DNA of 64,000 nt from Caballeronia sp. NK8 (lineage in GTDB: Bacteria > Pseudomonadota > Gammaproteobacteria > Burkholderiales > Burkholderiaceae): contig NZ_AP024326.1 in assembly GCF_018408855.1 (NCBI RefSeq), positions 186,001 to 250,000 of the forward strand. The letters run 5' to 3'. Below the pieces are notes generated by a model. It saw only the letters and a list, made by a program, of their open reading frames with translations, ran no database searches and was not told the origin of the DNA. Below are positions 36,572 to 46,036 of the stretch, in pieces; position 1 is the first letter of the stretch; each line of letters starts with the position of its first letter. Both the position numbers and the translations under genes were made by a program.

Positions 36572-37744
36572 ATGACAAAGCTGCTGATCGACGTGGTCAT
36601 CTTTCTTGCGTCGGCGCTGATCACCGTGCCGCTGGCCGTTCGCTTCGGCTTCGGCGCGGTGCTCGGCTACCTGCTTGCGGGCGTCCTGATCGGCCCGTGG
36701 GTACTGCGGCTCGTGACCGATGTCGATGCGATCCTTCACTTCTCCGAGCTGGGCATCGTGCTGATGATGTTCGTGATCGGACTCGAAATGAAGATCGACG
36801 CGTTGTGGGCAATGCGCCGCACCATCTTCGGCTACGGAACCATGCAGATGACCGTTTGCGCCGCCGCGCTGCTGGGCGTTTTCATGATGCTGGGGCTGCC
36901 CTGGCGCATTGCGCTGACGGGCGGCCTCGCGCTGTCGCTATCGTCGACGGCGATGGTCATGTCCGAGCTACAGGAGCGCAAGCTCATGGACATGCCGACG
37001 GGCCGCGCGGGGTTCGGCATTCTGCTGTTCCAGGACATGGCGGCCATTCCGCTGATCGCGCTCCTGCCGCTGCTCGGACCGACGGTGCCCATGCCCGCCG
37101 CCGAACCGGGCTGGCTCGTCGCGCTGAAGGCGCTCGCCATGCTGGGCGCCATCGCGCTCGTCGGGCGCTATCTGCTGAACGCCGTGCTGCGGCTCATCAC
37201 GAGCACGGGCGTCCCGGAGATCTTCACCGCATTCGCATTGCTGTGGATCGTCGGCATCGCGCTTCTCATGCAGAGCGTGCATCTGTCGATGTCGCTGGGC
37301 GCGTTCGTCGCGGGCGTGCTGCTCGCCGATTCCGACTTTCGCCACGAAATCGAAGTCGATATGGCGCCGTTCAAGGGCTTGCTGCTCGGTTTGTTCTTCA
37401 TCGCGGTAGGCATGTCGATGGATTTCAGCGTGCTCACGCGCGAGCCGGTGCGGGTAGCGGTGCTCGTCGTCGCGGTGGTCAGCGTGAAGGCGGTCGCGCA
37501 GTGGTTCCTTGCGCGCCGCTTCGAAGTGCCGGGATCGCACCGGAGCTTCTTCGCCATTCTGCTGTCGCAGGGCGGCGAGTTCGCGTTCGTCGTGATGGCC
37601 GCGTCATTGGCGGCGGGTGTCATCGATCAGCGTCAGGCATCGCTCGTCACGCTGGTCGTCGCGCTCTCGATGGTCTCCACGCCCCTGTTGCTGCTCGTGC
37701 ACCGCCGGCTGTCCGAAGCGACCACGCGGGCTCGGGCAGGGTAA
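36572..37744 (+). CDS. CPA2-family cation:proton antiporter (KefB/KefC type, no RCK domain)
   Basis: A 390-residue integral membrane protein after GGAG. It has about 12 hydrophobic segments and the CPA2 motifs FGAVLGYLLAGVLIGP, LGIVLMMFVIGLEM, SLSSTAMVMSEL, LFQDMAAIPLIALLP and LSQGGEFAFVV. It exchanges K+ or Na+ for protons. Full KefB/KefC proteins are about 600 residues and carry a cytoplasmic TrkA-N (RCK) domain. This one ends right after the last helix, so it is the short type. It is 116 bases upstream of the AI-2E gene and may be co-transcribed. Confidence 0.9.
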   Translation: MTKLLIDVVIFLASALITVPLAVRFGFGAVLGYLLAGVLIGPWVLRLVTDVDAILHFSELGIVLMMFVIGLEMKIDALWAMRRTIFGYGTMQMTVCAAALLGVFMMLGLPWRIALTGGLALSLSSTAMVMSELQERKLMDMPTGRAGFGILLFQDMAAIPLIALLPLLGPTVPMPAAEPGWLVALKALAMLGAIALVGRYLLNAVLRLITSTGVPEIFTAFALLWIVGIALLMQSVHLSMSLGAFVAGVLLADSDFRHEIEVDMAPFKGLLLGLFFIAVGMSMDFSVLTREPVRVAVLVVAVVSVKAVAQWFLARRFEVPGSHRSFFAILLSQGGEFAFVVMAASLAAGVIDQRQASLVTLVVALSMVSTPLLLLVHRRLSEATTRARAG

Positions 37745-37860
37745 GCGTGTTTCCGCGAGCGCCGCAGTCATACGTGATCGCCGGCTTCATGCGCCGATCT
37801 GTTCTGGAAGTCATGCTGCCCGTCCCGTATTTGAACGGGTGAGCGCGAGGAGGCACGCAA

Positions 37861-38961
37861 ATGCTATCGCCGATTTCTGAGCGCACGCTCTCAAGGGAAC
37901 TACTCGATGTCCTGATTCGCGCGGGTCTCGTTGCCGTTCTGGCGGTCTTCTGTTTTCGGGTATTCGTGCCGTTCCTCGACCTGATGGTCTGGGCGCTGAT
38001 CCTCGCGGTCACGCTGTACCCGCTTCAGGTCCGGCTCCGCGGCGCGTTTGGCGGCAAGGACGGTCTGATCGCCACGTTGATCATCTTCGTCGCGTTCGTC
38101 GTCATCCTCGTGCCGACGTACCTGCTCGGCGTGGCGGTTGCCACGTCCATCGAGCGCGCGATGGGCATCGTCAGGAGCGGCACCTTCCAGATTCCGCCGC
38201 CAGCGGAATCGGTGGCCGCATGGCCTCTGGTCGGGCAGCGGGTGTACGACTTCTGGGCGCAGGCGTCGACGGATGTCACGGGTCTCGCGCAGAAGTTTGC
38301 GCCGCAGATCAAGGAAGCCGGCCTTGCCGTGCTCGGCACGATCACGGGACTTGGCGCCGGGCTGATCGTGTTCTTTCTCGCGCTGATCGTCGCGGGCATC
38401 TTCATGGCGCATGGCGAGAAGGGCTATAGCAGCGCCGTGCAGATCGCCTCGCGCATCTCCGGACCCGAAAACGGCCAGCAGATCGCGGATCTTTGCACGG
38501 CCACGATTCGCGCGGTGGCGCAAGGCGTGGTCGGGATCGCGTTCATCCAGATGCTGTTGATCGGCATCGGCTTCGTCATCATGGGTATTCCCGGCGCGGG
38601 GCTGCTCGCGCTCGCCGTGCTGCTGATCGGCATCATGCAGTTGCCGGCGACGTTGATCACGATTCCCGTCATCATCTTCGTGATCGTGACGAATGGCGTG
38701 AGCACGGCGACGATCGTCTTCTCGGTCTATACCTTCATCGCCGGTCTCGCCGATAACGTGCTCAAGCCGATGCTGCTGGGTCGCGGCGTCGCGGTGCCGA
38801 TGCCCGTGGTGCTGATCGGCGCGCTCGGCGGCATGGTGACGGGCGGCGTGATCGGCCTGTTCATCGGTCCCGTGATGCTTGCGGTCGCCTACAAGCTGTT
38901 CTGGCGCTGGGTGAAACAACAACCGTCCCTGGAACCCCCGCAACAACAGGAGCGGCTCTGA
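37861..38961 (+). CDS. AI-2E family transporter (YdiK-like)
   Basis: A 366-residue membrane protein after GAGGAGG. About eight helices with the family layout: two N-terminal helices (VPFLDLMVWALILAVTLYPL), a large periplasmic loop (about 95-150), then FIQMLLIGIGFVIMGIPGAG and the C-terminal LADNVLKPMLLGRG with VLIGALGGMVTGGVIGLFIG. Family members export AI-2 or act as Na+/H+ antiporters; the substrate here is not known. It heads a run of four genes: OMF lipoprotein 13 bases on, then HlyD and DUF2955 genes. Confidence 0.9.
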   Translation: MLSPISERTLSRELLDVLIRAGLVAVLAVFCFRVFVPFLDLMVWALILAVTLYPLQVRLRGAFGGKDGLIATLIIFVAFVVILVPTYLLGVAVATSIERAMGIVRSGTFQIPPPAESVAAWPLVGQRVYDFWAQASTDVTGLAQKFAPQIKEAGLAVLGTITGLGAGLIVFFLALIVAGIFMAHGEKGYSSAVQIASRISGPENGQQIADLCTATIRAVAQGVVGIAFIQMLLIGIGFVIMGIPGAGLLALAVLLIGIMQLPATLITIPVIIFVIVTNGVSTATIVFSVYTFIAGLADNVLKPMLLGRGVAVPMPVVLIGALGGMVTGGVIGLFIGPVMLAVAYKLFWRWVKQQPSLEPPQQQERL

Positions 38962-38974
38962 GGGGTCGCCTTCG

Positions 38975-40519
38975 ATGCACGCCTCCCGGATCAGACGGCC
39001 GCGGCTGACGGACTGCGTCATCGTGGGCCTTGCGTCGTTGCTGAGCGGCTGCATGCGCGTGGGGCCGGACTTTCATCCGCAACACGAGCCCTGGAGCGAA
39101 CACTGGAGCAGCACGTCGCTAGAACAGGTCACGCAGCAGGCGCCGCAGCCCGATGTCCGGCAATGGTGGCGAATCTTCGGCGACGAGAATCTCGAACGCC
39201 TGATGGAACAAGCCGATGCCGGCAACGGCGACCTGCAGATCGCCGGTTTGCGCGTGATCGAGGCGCGCGCACAACTGGGCATCGCGCTCGCGGGACGCTA
39301 TCCGCAAGTGCAGCAGGCCAGCGCCGAGGCGCTTGCGTCCGCGCAAAAGCGTTCGGATGGTTTCGATCCGCGCTCGGGCGTATATCTGCAGTACGGCGCG
39401 GGCTTCGTCGTCGGATGGGAGCTCGACTTCTGGGGGCGGTTCGCACGCGCGATCGAGTCGGCCGACGCCGCGTTCTTCGCCGCGCAGGCGAACCGCGACG
39501 CCGCGCTGGTTCTTCTGCACGCTCAGGTCGCCGAAACCTATTTCACGCTGCGCACCGGCGAGGCGCGCCTGCGCATCGCCCGCGAGAACGCTCAGTTGCA
39601 GAAGCGCAGCTACGACATCGCGCAAAAACTCTTCAAGGCCGGCGAGACGGATGAACTGGATTTCCAGCAGGCGAATACGCAGTATCTGGGCACGTTGAGC
39701 AGCATCCCTGAACTCGAGAGCCAGATCGTGCTCGCGAAACACGCGTTGTCCCTGCTGATGGGCCGGCCGCCCGGCCCGTTGCCGGAAATCGGCGTGTCGT
39801 CCGGTAAGGGAGGCGTGATTCCGCTGGTGGATCGCGCCGTCCTGCAGGACGTACCCGCCGATCTGCTGCTGCGTCGCCCCGACGTGCGCGCCGCCGAATA
39901 TCAGATGGCCGCGCAATCGGCCCTCATCGGCGTGGCGGAAGCGGATTTCTATCCGTCGGTCTCCCTGCTCGGCACGCTCGGCTTCAGCGCGAGTTCGCTG
40001 AAGGGCTCGCCGAGCACGCTTGCCGTGGCGATCGGCCCCAGCGTGGTCTGGAACGTCTTCGATCACGGCAGAATCACGAACAATGTGCGCGTTCAGGACG
40101 TGCGGCTGCAGCAGTTGACGGTCGCTTATCAGAACACCGTGCGCGAAGCGGCGCGCGAGGCCGATGACGCCGCCACGTCGCTGATCGCCGCGTCGCGCCG
40201 CGACGCCATCCTGAACGAGGCGCAAGGGGCCGCGCGGCGCTCGCTGACGCTCGCCAGCACGATCTATCGGGAAGGGTACTCGGACTTCCAGCGCGTGCTC
40301 GATGCGCAGCGCGCGCTGTTCGCCCAGCAGGACGCGTATGTCGTCAACCGGCGCAACGCGGTCGGCAGTCTGATCGCGCTCTACAAGGCGCTGGGCGGCG
40401 GCTGGACCACGCGCCAGCCGCTCGTCGATGCCGCGACCCGCCAGCAGATGCAGCAACGCACCGACTGGGGCGATCTGCTGAACGAGGTGAGCGTGCCATC
40501 CGAAGGAGCGGCTCGATGA
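38975..40519 (+). CDS. Outer-membrane efflux lipoprotein (NodT/OMF family)
   Basis: A 514-residue TolC-like channel. The signal ends in Leu-Leu-Ser-Gly-Cys, a lipobox, followed by MRVGPDF as in NodT-type proteins. Two OEP repeats are visible: WWRIFGDENLERLMEQADAGN with the following helical hairpin, and DVPADLLLRRPDVRAAEYQM with the second. It would form the outer-membrane exit for the HlyD/DUF2955 pump. It overlaps the HlyD gene by ATGA. It looks complete. Confidence 0.93.
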   Translation: MHASRIRRPRLTDCVIVGLASLLSGCMRVGPDFHPQHEPWSEHWSSTSLEQVTQQAPQPDVRQWWRIFGDENLERLMEQADAGNGDLQIAGLRVIEARAQLGIALAGRYPQVQQASAEALASAQKRSDGFDPRSGVYLQYGAGFVVGWELDFWGRFARAIESADAAFFAAQANRDAALVLLHAQVAETYFTLRTGEARLRIARENAQLQKRSYDIAQKLFKAGETDELDFQQANTQYLGTLSSIPELESQIVLAKHALSLLMGRPPGPLPEIGVSSGKGGVIPLVDRAVLQDVPADLLLRRPDVRAAEYQMAAQSALIGVAEADFYPSVSLLGTLGFSASSLKGSPSTLAVAIGPSVVWNVFDHGRITNNVRVQDVRLQQLTVAYQNTVREAAREADDAATSLIAASRRDAILNEAQGAARRSLTLASTIYREGYSDFQRVLDAQRALFAQQDAYVVNRRNAVGSLIALYKALGGGWTTRQPLVDAATRQQMQQRTDWGDLLNEVSVPSEGAAR

Positions 40520-41649
40520 GCGAAACGTCCGGATCGTCGGAAGCCGCATCGGCGCGCACGCCGCCGCCTGCTCCGGCTGGCGATCCATCGGGCAGGGCGC
40601 TGAAGTGTGTAATCACGCTGATCGTCGTGAGCCTGATCTGGTATCTGCTGGCCGACCGCATCACGCCCTATACGCAGCAGGCGCGCGTGCAGGCCTATGT
40701 GGTGCCGGTCGCCGCGGAAGTATCGGGCCGGGTGACGCGCGTGCTGGTGCGTGACAATCAGGAGGTCAACGCAGGCGACGTGCTTTTCGAAATCGACGGC
40801 GAGCAATACCGCATCACCGCCGATCGCGCTCGCGCCGATCTCGAAACCATGCGCCGGCAGATCGGCGCAAGCACGGCCGGCATCGATTCGGCGCGTGCGT
40901 CGCTGCGCGCGGCCATCGCGAACGAGGTCAAGGCACGGCAGGACAGCGAGCGGCTCGAAAGGCTGTATCGCGAGGACGAAGGCACGATCTCGCTGCGGCG
41001 TCTCGAAGTGGCGCGAGCGACCTACGAGCAAGCGCAGAGTCAGGTTGTCGCGGCGCGTGCGGAAGTCGAGCGTGCGCGCGAACAGCAGGGCGGCATCGAG
41101 GCGGAGAACGCGCAGTTGCGCAGCGCGGCCGGTGCGCTCCAGAAGGCCGAACTCGATCTCGCCAACACGCGCATCAGGGCGCGAACCGGCGGCGTCATCA
41201 CCGATCTCGGCACGGAAGTCGGGCAGTTCGCATCGGCAGGCAAGGCGGTGATGACGCTGATCGCGATCCGCGACGTGTGGATCAGCGCCCACATGACCGA
41301 AAACAATCTCGGCCGCCTGAGGCCCGGCACGCCTGTGGCCATCGTGCTGGATGCGCTGCCGGGCGAAGTCTTCAAAGGGCGGATTCGCAGCATCGGGTTC
41401 GGCGTGAGCGTGGGACAGAGCACGCCGCCCGGCAGTCTGCCGACGGTACAGACGAGCCGCGACTGGCTGCGGCCGGCCCAGCGCTTTCCGGTGATCGTCG
41501 AGTTCGACAAGGACGAGCGCGCGCGTCTCTACAACCTGCGTGTCGGCGGGCAGGCCGAGGTGATGGCGTTTCCGAGTCAAGGCAATCCGCTCAATCCACT
41601 CGGTCGCATGTTCCTGCGTGTGATGAGCTGGCTGGCCTACGTCTACTGA
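40516..41649 (+). CDS. HlyD/EmrA-type membrane fusion protein
   Basis: A 377-residue periplasmic adaptor anchored by one N-terminal helix (about 32-50, VITLIVVSLIWYLLAD). It has the lipoyl halves (YVVPVAAEVSGRVTRVLVRDNQEVNAGDVLFEID and RIRARTGGVITDLGTEVGQF), a helical hairpin coiled coil between them, and a beta-barrel (RPGTPVAIVLDALPG). It links the inner-membrane DUF2955 protein to the OMF channel. It overlaps the OMF gene by 4 bases and is followed by the DUF2955 gene after 8 bases. Confidence 0.92.
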   Translation: MSETSGSSEAASARTPPPAPAGDPSGRALKCVITLIVVSLIWYLLADRITPYTQQARVQAYVVPVAAEVSGRVTRVLVRDNQEVNAGDVLFEIDGEQYRITADRARADLETMRRQIGASTAGIDSARASLRAAIANEVKARQDSERLERLYREDEGTISLRRLEVARATYEQAQSQVVAARAEVERAREQQGGIEAENAQLRSAAGALQKAELDLANTRIRARTGGVITDLGTEVGQFASAGKAVMTLIAIRDVWISAHMTENNLGRLRPGTPVAIVLDALPGEVFKGRIRSIGFGVSVGQSTPPGSLPTVQTSRDWLRPAQRFPVIVEFDKDERARLYNLRVGGQAEVMAFPSQGNPLNPLGRMFLRVMSWLAYVY

Positions 41650-41657
41650 GCACGCCC

Positions 41658-42668
41658 ATGGAAAACAGGTTCCAGCTTCCCGGCCGACGTACGCTGCGCA
41701 TGGCGAGCGGGACGGCGTTGTGCCTCGCGATCAGCTTCGCGCTGGAGTTCCCGGTGCCTGTGATCGCGCCGGTGTTTGCGGTCTTTCTGCTCGCGACGCA
41801 GAACCGGCCGCTGTCGTTCAGGGCAGCCGCGATGTTGGCGCTCGTCGTGATGCTGACCACCGGCAGCGGCCTGCTGCTCGTTCCGTTGCTTCGGCATTAC
41901 GCGCTCGCCGGCGTGATGCTCGTCGGCCTGTTGCTTTTCGTCGCGTTCCTCTATGGCGTGCGCGGCGGTAACAACCTCGTCGCGACCTTTCTGGTGGCGG
42001 GGCTCACGATGATCTCCGCAGCCGGCACGGCCGACTTCCAGTTGGGCGCGACCGTGGTCGGCGCGCTGGTGAAAGGGCTGCTGCTCGCCTTGCTGGTATC
42101 GGCGCTCATGCACGGCCTGTTCCCCGAGACCGCGAACGCGCGGCCACCGTCTGCCGCGAGAGCCGTCTCCGCCAATCAGGCCGCGCGCATTGCACTTCGC
42201 GCCGCGCTGGTGGTCATGCCAGCGTACCTCCTTGCGATGACCGACCCGGCGAGCTATATGCCGATCATCATGAAGTCAGTCAGCCTCGGCAGACAGAGTT
42301 GCACTACGAGCGCGCGCGGCGCGGCGCGGGAACTCATCGGCTCGACACTGCTCGGCGGCTTGCTCGCGATCCTGTTCTGGTTTGCGCTGAAGCTCGCCGT
42401 GCACCTGTGGATGTTCTTCCTGTGGATGTTGCTGTTCGGTTTGCTGGTCGGGCGCAGGCTCCATGGCATCAGGATGACGCGCTACCCGCCCGGTGTCTGG
42501 CTGAATGGCTTCATCACGATGATCATCCTGCTGGGTCAGTCCGTGCAGGACAGTATCGCGGGCAAGGACGTCTATACCGCGTTTGCGGTGCGCATGGGGC
42601 TTTTTCTTGCGGTTACCCTTTACGCGTGCCTGATGCTGCTGGTTTTCGATCGAGTGCGCAGCGGATGA
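41658..42668 (+). CDS. DUF2955/FUSC-like inner-membrane efflux protein
   Basis: A 336-residue protein with two sets of hydrophobic helices, as in fusaric-acid-resistance/AaeB-like (FUSC) exporters and the shorter DUF2955 family. It begins MENRFQLPGRRTLRMASGTA. Segments such as FPVPVIAPVFAVFLLATQNR and the C-terminal GVWLNGFITMIILLGQSVQD are characteristic. The central loop is short. With the OMF and HlyD genes it forms a tripartite pump probably for aromatic acids or related toxic compounds; the substrate is inferred only from family. Confidence 0.85.
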   Translation: MENRFQLPGRRTLRMASGTALCLAISFALEFPVPVIAPVFAVFLLATQNRPLSFRAAAMLALVVMLTTGSGLLLVPLLRHYALAGVMLVGLLLFVAFLYGVRGGNNLVATFLVAGLTMISAAGTADFQLGATVVGALVKGLLLALLVSALMHGLFPETANARPPSAARAVSANQAARIALRAALVVMPAYLLAMTDPASYMPIIMKSVSLGRQSCTTSARGAARELIGSTLLGGLLAILFWFALKLAVHLWMFFLWMLLFGLLVGRRLHGIRMTRYPPGVWLNGFITMIILLGQSVQDSIAGKDVYTAFAVRMGLFLAVTLYACLMLLVFDRVRSG

Positions 42669-42924
42669 TGGCGCTCCGCCGCAAACTAGCGCTCCCAGAT
42701 GCGGAGCCATGCAAAACCAACCAGCGCTGACAAGGTCATCGTGCCTGATGACACGGTTAAGCGTTGCGCCATGCGTGCGATCAGCCTGTCGTCAGTGGCC
42801 GCTGCTTGTGGTATGTGTTGCTGTGAGTGGTGTCTTCTATAGAGTCGATACCACGCGCTCGCGTGAAATTCAAAAAGCAAAACGCGGATGGCTCGCACGT
42901 TCGGCTTGACCGCGTCTCGCGTAA

Positions 42925-43182
42925 TCAGTATTTGATGTCTCTTGCGGTTTGACGCCCGTGCTGCTTCGTCTGCCGCTTGTCGTGTCGGCAGTGCGCGTTC
43001 GATTGCTGATTGGCGGCGCGGCAGTCTTGCTTGGTGTGTCGGGCGTCTTGGCGCGAATCCTGACGGACGTCACGACCGGCGCGACGTTGCTGTGCCTGCT
43101 CCGTTGCCAAAGACAAATCCGGCCAGGAACAGACGAGCATGGAAGTGACCAACGCGGTAAGCCTTAGGTTACGAGCGAGCAT
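42925..43182 (-). CDS. Small secreted arginine/glutamine-rich protein
   Basis: An 85-residue exported protein starting at 43182. The signal peptide (MLARNLRLTALVTSMLVCSW) is cleaved near SLATE. The mature part is strongly basic with repeated R-Q-D pairs (RDVRQDSRQDARHTKQDCR) and two cysteines, ending RDIKY. A family with this pattern is frequent in Burkholderia-type genomes, but no function is known. The upstream frame extension to 43548 lacks a start site and overlaps the divergent MipA gene, so it is rejected. The adjoining 42669-42924 interval holds nothing else I can support. Confidence 0.7.
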   Translation of the reverse strand: MLARNLRLTALVTSMLVCSWPDLSLATEQAQQRRAGRDVRQDSRQDARHTKQDCRAANQQSNAHCRHDKRQTKQHGRQTARDIKY

Positions 43183-43375
43183 GATGTGAGTTCCGGAGGG
43201 CGAGTCGAGACATCGTGGATGTTCTGCATGCACCACGATAGCTGCATCCTTGCGCGTTGTGAATCGGCTTTTGCAACGGCTACGCTTAGCGTAATCAGGC
43301 GACGACACATTCGATTGGATCGAAGATCGAAGCGCTGTCAGGCAGACAGCAAGACTTTGACCGCAGAGGGCACCC

Positions 43376-44179
43376 GTGAAACTATGCAATGTGCTCACCG
43401 GAGCATGCTTCTCGGTTGTTCTCGGCAGCGCCTGTGCAAGCCCGGTGGACCTCTCGAACGCATTGCCCAATTTTTTTGGCGCAGGAATCGGTTCGACCAC
43501 CGAGTATGCCGGTGGAAAGGACCGCATTGTTGGCGTGCTTCCGGGCATGCGATACGTGACGAACGGTGGCCACCTGTTCGAGTGGTACGGAACCTATGCG
43601 CAATACAACTTCGGGAGCCTGAGTGGATTCCAGTGGGGTCCGGCGGTGGCGCTTCGACTGGGGCGACGGGATGTCGACGATCCTGTCGTGTCACAGGTCC
43701 ACAACGTCTCCACCACGGTGGAAGGGGGAGGCTACGTCGGCTATGAGTACAGCTACGTCGGCGATGTGCCGTACCGCCTTCGAGGCGAGCTTACCGTTGT
43801 CACGAACGCCGGCTCGGTCTACACGGGTGCGCGCACGTCAGTGAACACGAGCGCATGGTTTCCCCTGCATACGCGTGTGCTCCTCGGCGGCGGACTCGGA
43901 GCGACATGGGTGAGCGGCGGATTCAACGAGACCTACTACGGCGTAACCTCCGAGGACTCCCAGAGGAGCGGATTACCGGTCTTCAATCCCGGAGGTGGCC
44001 TCAACCAGATTACAGGCTGGGTGGCCGGGATCTTTCAGATCAGCCCGAAGTGGTACGCGGGCGCGATGGTTTTTTACCAGCGCCTTATGGGTGCTTCAGC
44101 AGCCAGCCCCATCGTGACGCAGCGCGGGACCCGCAATCAACTGACTTACGGCGTCGGGATCGCTTACGCTTTTCGATGA
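43376..44179 (+). CDS. MipA/OmpV-family outer-membrane protein
   Basis: A 267-residue protein from a GTG at 43376 preceded by GAGGG. The signal peptide is MKLCNVLTGACFSVVLGSA. The mature barrel has NFFGAGIGSTTEYAGGKD, RGELTVVTNAG, then GGGLGATWVSGGFNETYYGV, and a closing strand TYGVGIAYAFR. These are the MipA (MltA-interacting protein)/OmpV features. The family includes scaffolds for peptidoglycan synthesis complexes and pore-like proteins. It seems to be monocistronic and intact. Confidence 0.88.
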   Translation: MKLCNVLTGACFSVVLGSACASPVDLSNALPNFFGAGIGSTTEYAGGKDRIVGVLPGMRYVTNGGHLFEWYGTYAQYNFGSLSGFQWGPAVALRLGRRDVDDPVVSQVHNVSTTVEGGGYVGYEYSYVGDVPYRLRGELTVVTNAGSVYTGARTSVNTSAWFPLHTRVLLGGGLGATWVSGGFNETYYGVTSEDSQRSGLPVFNPGGGLNQITGWVAGIFQISPKWYAGAMVFYQRLMGASAASPIVTQRGTRNQLTYGVGIAYAFR

Positions 44180-44362
44180 CGTCCAAAAAAGCCAGCCCCT
44201 AAATGGGCCCGAGTGATCGGTAGTCCCCCCATTGCCGGGGCCGACATCGATCTGATCAGGTTTCTTGAATTCACGAATGAAGTCGCATACTGTGAGCAGA
44301 ATGCATTTTTTTATCGCGTTGCCGTTCCTGGAAATGTTCGCGCTCAAAGAGAGGAAGTAGCC

Positions 44363-44623
44363 ATGAATCGTCTCAAAGGAGCTGTGGTGCTGATGTCGCT
44401 CGCGCTCGCAACGAACGCGTGGGCTCAGACTGATCAAAACGCGGCTCAGCCCGCGCATAGCGACGAAATCGTCAAGATGCGAATGGAAATCTCCGCAGCC
44501 AACAAGAAATATAACCAGAAAGTCGCGGCGGCCAAGAAAGTCTACGACCACAAGAAGGCGGAAGCCGCCAAAGAGCGCGACGCTGCGATCGCAGCAGCTC
44601 ATGGTGGTGCGAGCGCGCAATAA
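44363..44623 (+). CDS. Small periplasmic lysine/alanine-rich coiled-coil protein
   Basis: An 86-residue exported protein. The start at 44363 has GAGGAAG seven bases upstream. The signal peptide MNRLKGAVVLMSLALAT is cleaved near NAWAQ. The mature part is a single Lys/Ala/Glu helix (KYNQKVAAAKKVYDHKKAEA). The sequence has no enzymatic motif. I do not recognise a named family. The AT-rich stretch upstream (44300-44340) probably contains its promoter. Confidence 0.65.
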   Translation: MNRLKGAVVLMSLALATNAWAQTDQNAAQPAHSDEIVKMRMEISAANKKYNQKVAAAKKVYDHKKAEAAKERDAAIAAAHGGASAQ

Positions 44624-44754
44624 CTGCTGCGTCGTAGGGATCTGCAATCGGATGTTCTTTCGGAACCGAGACGGCCCTGTAACGGCGCTAAAGGTCCAGC
44701 GAGTGCCCGGGCTTTCGAACACGCGCGGTATATTCAACGTCGGTGGTGCTGGAC

Positions 44755-46026
44755 ATGCGTGAGTGCTTTGGCGTGCTCGTCATCGCATCCGCCCTCTGTG
44801 TAGGCGGATGCGCGGTCCCGGAAACGCCTCCGGAAGGCGTTTCGCAAACGATCGCTCCAACACCTGCCGCGAGTGGGTCGCAAACCATGGCTCAGGCGTG
44901 GGACGCGGGACGTGCACTGCCCGTCACGACTAACTTGGGTTCGCTCAACGCGCTCGTCGGTCCGATCGCACTCTATCCTGATGACCTCATCGCAATCATT
45001 CTTCCTGCATCTACTTATCCTGTCGAAGTGGTGCAGGCAGACCGGTTTCTTGAGCGCAGAAAAGCCCAGAAGGACTTGCCGGTCAACGAAGCATGGCAGG
45101 ATCCGATCAAGGCGCTGCTGAACTATCCTGAAGTCGTGAGGAAAATGAGCAGCGACCTCGACTGGACCGTGGCGCTTGGCGAAGCGGTCGTAACGGATCA
45201 AAGCGCGGTATTGGAGGCCGTGCAGCGGTTCCGGCGTCAGACTCAGTCGGTGGGGAATCTCAAGACGGATGACAAGCAGACGGTGGTGGTCGAGAAGGAA
45301 GTTATCAAGATTGTTCCGTCTAATCCCGAGGTCATCTACGTGCCCCAGTACAACCCTTCGACGGTCGTCATCAGCAGCCCGACGCCGGTTTATGCCTACT
45401 GGCCAGCGCCGTATCCGGTCTACTACTATCCCTACGCACCCGGCGCGGCTTTCGCGACGGGCCTCATTTGGGGTGCGGCGATCACGGCGGCGTGGAACGG
45501 CGGGCATTACGTGTCGCACTATGAGGGCGGCAACAACACGATCAACATCAACCGCGAAGGCAACGTCAACCGGGCCGATGTCAAGAACGAGTTGAGCAGC
45601 CGCGCTGCGAACCGCTCGGCGAACGGAACCACTTCGTCTCAGCGCTCGACCCAGTGGCGCTCGGAAAAGAAGCCCGGCCAGGTGTCGGGCGCGAGCACAC
45701 GAGCATCGACGAAACGCGTTGGTGATGCGCCATCTCGCGCCAGCGGCGGGAATTTCGGCGCGGCCGGCGGCGAACGCGCTGGAGTGCGCGCCCCGACGCC
45801 TGCGCAGTCGTCACGCGCACAGAGCGCCGGCAACCTTCAGGGACGGGGTGGCGAAGCGTTCAGCGGCTATGGGTCTGCTCAAGGCGCCAGAGCGGACAGC
45901 GCGCGCGGCGCCGCGAGCCGGCAGTCGAGGCCGGGCGGACAAGGTGGGCGCAATTTTCAGGGTGGCGGCTTTTCGGGCGGTGCGCGCGGAGGATTTGGCG
46001 GAGGCGGCCGCGTCGGCCGTCGATAG
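44755..46026 (+). CDS. DUF3300-containing lipoprotein
   Basis: A 423-residue protein. The start at 44755 places a lipoprotein signal (MRECFGVLVIASALCVGGC) at the N-terminus. The DUF3300 domain (about 60-260) reads LNALVGPIALYPDDLIAIIL, ASTYPVEVVQADRFLERR and NPEVIYVPQYNPSTVV, then a tyrosine/proline-rich patch. The last 150 residues are low-complexity, Ser/Arg/Gly-rich, ending in a GGGF/GGGGR tail. Its role is unknown. It is followed after 10 bases by a DUF2950 gene, its regular partner, so the two are an operon. Confidence 0.88.
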   Translation: MRECFGVLVIASALCVGGCAVPETPPEGVSQTIAPTPAASGSQTMAQAWDAGRALPVTTNLGSLNALVGPIALYPDDLIAIILPASTYPVEVVQADRFLERRKAQKDLPVNEAWQDPIKALLNYPEVVRKMSSDLDWTVALGEAVVTDQSAVLEAVQRFRRQTQSVGNLKTDDKQTVVVEKEVIKIVPSNPEVIYVPQYNPSTVVISSPTPVYAYWPAPYPVYYYPYAPGAAFATGLIWGAAITAAWNGGHYVSHYEGGNNTININREGNVNRADVKNELSSRAANRSANGTTSSQRSTQWRSEKKPGQVSGASTRASTKRVGDAPSRASGGNFGAAGGERAGVRAPTPAQSSRAQSAGNLQGRGGEAFSGYGSAQGARADSARGAASRQSRPGGQGGRNFQGGGFSGGARGGFGGGGRVGRR

Positions 46027-46036
46027 GAGACGCTTC

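Noticed and set aside
36340..37842. A 500-codon plus frame overlapping the antiporter
   Set aside because: The antiporter frame at 36572-37744 has a ribosome site and membrane helices; the long frame is polar and histidine/arginine-rich.
39119..40588. A 489-codon minus frame opposite the OMF gene
   Set aside because: Antisense shadow of an OMF lipoprotein with complete OEP repeats and lipobox.
42925..43548. 207-residue version of the arginine-rich small protein
   Set aside because: The extra N-terminus overlaps the divergent MipA start region and lacks a ribosome site; starting at 43182 gives a clean signal peptide.
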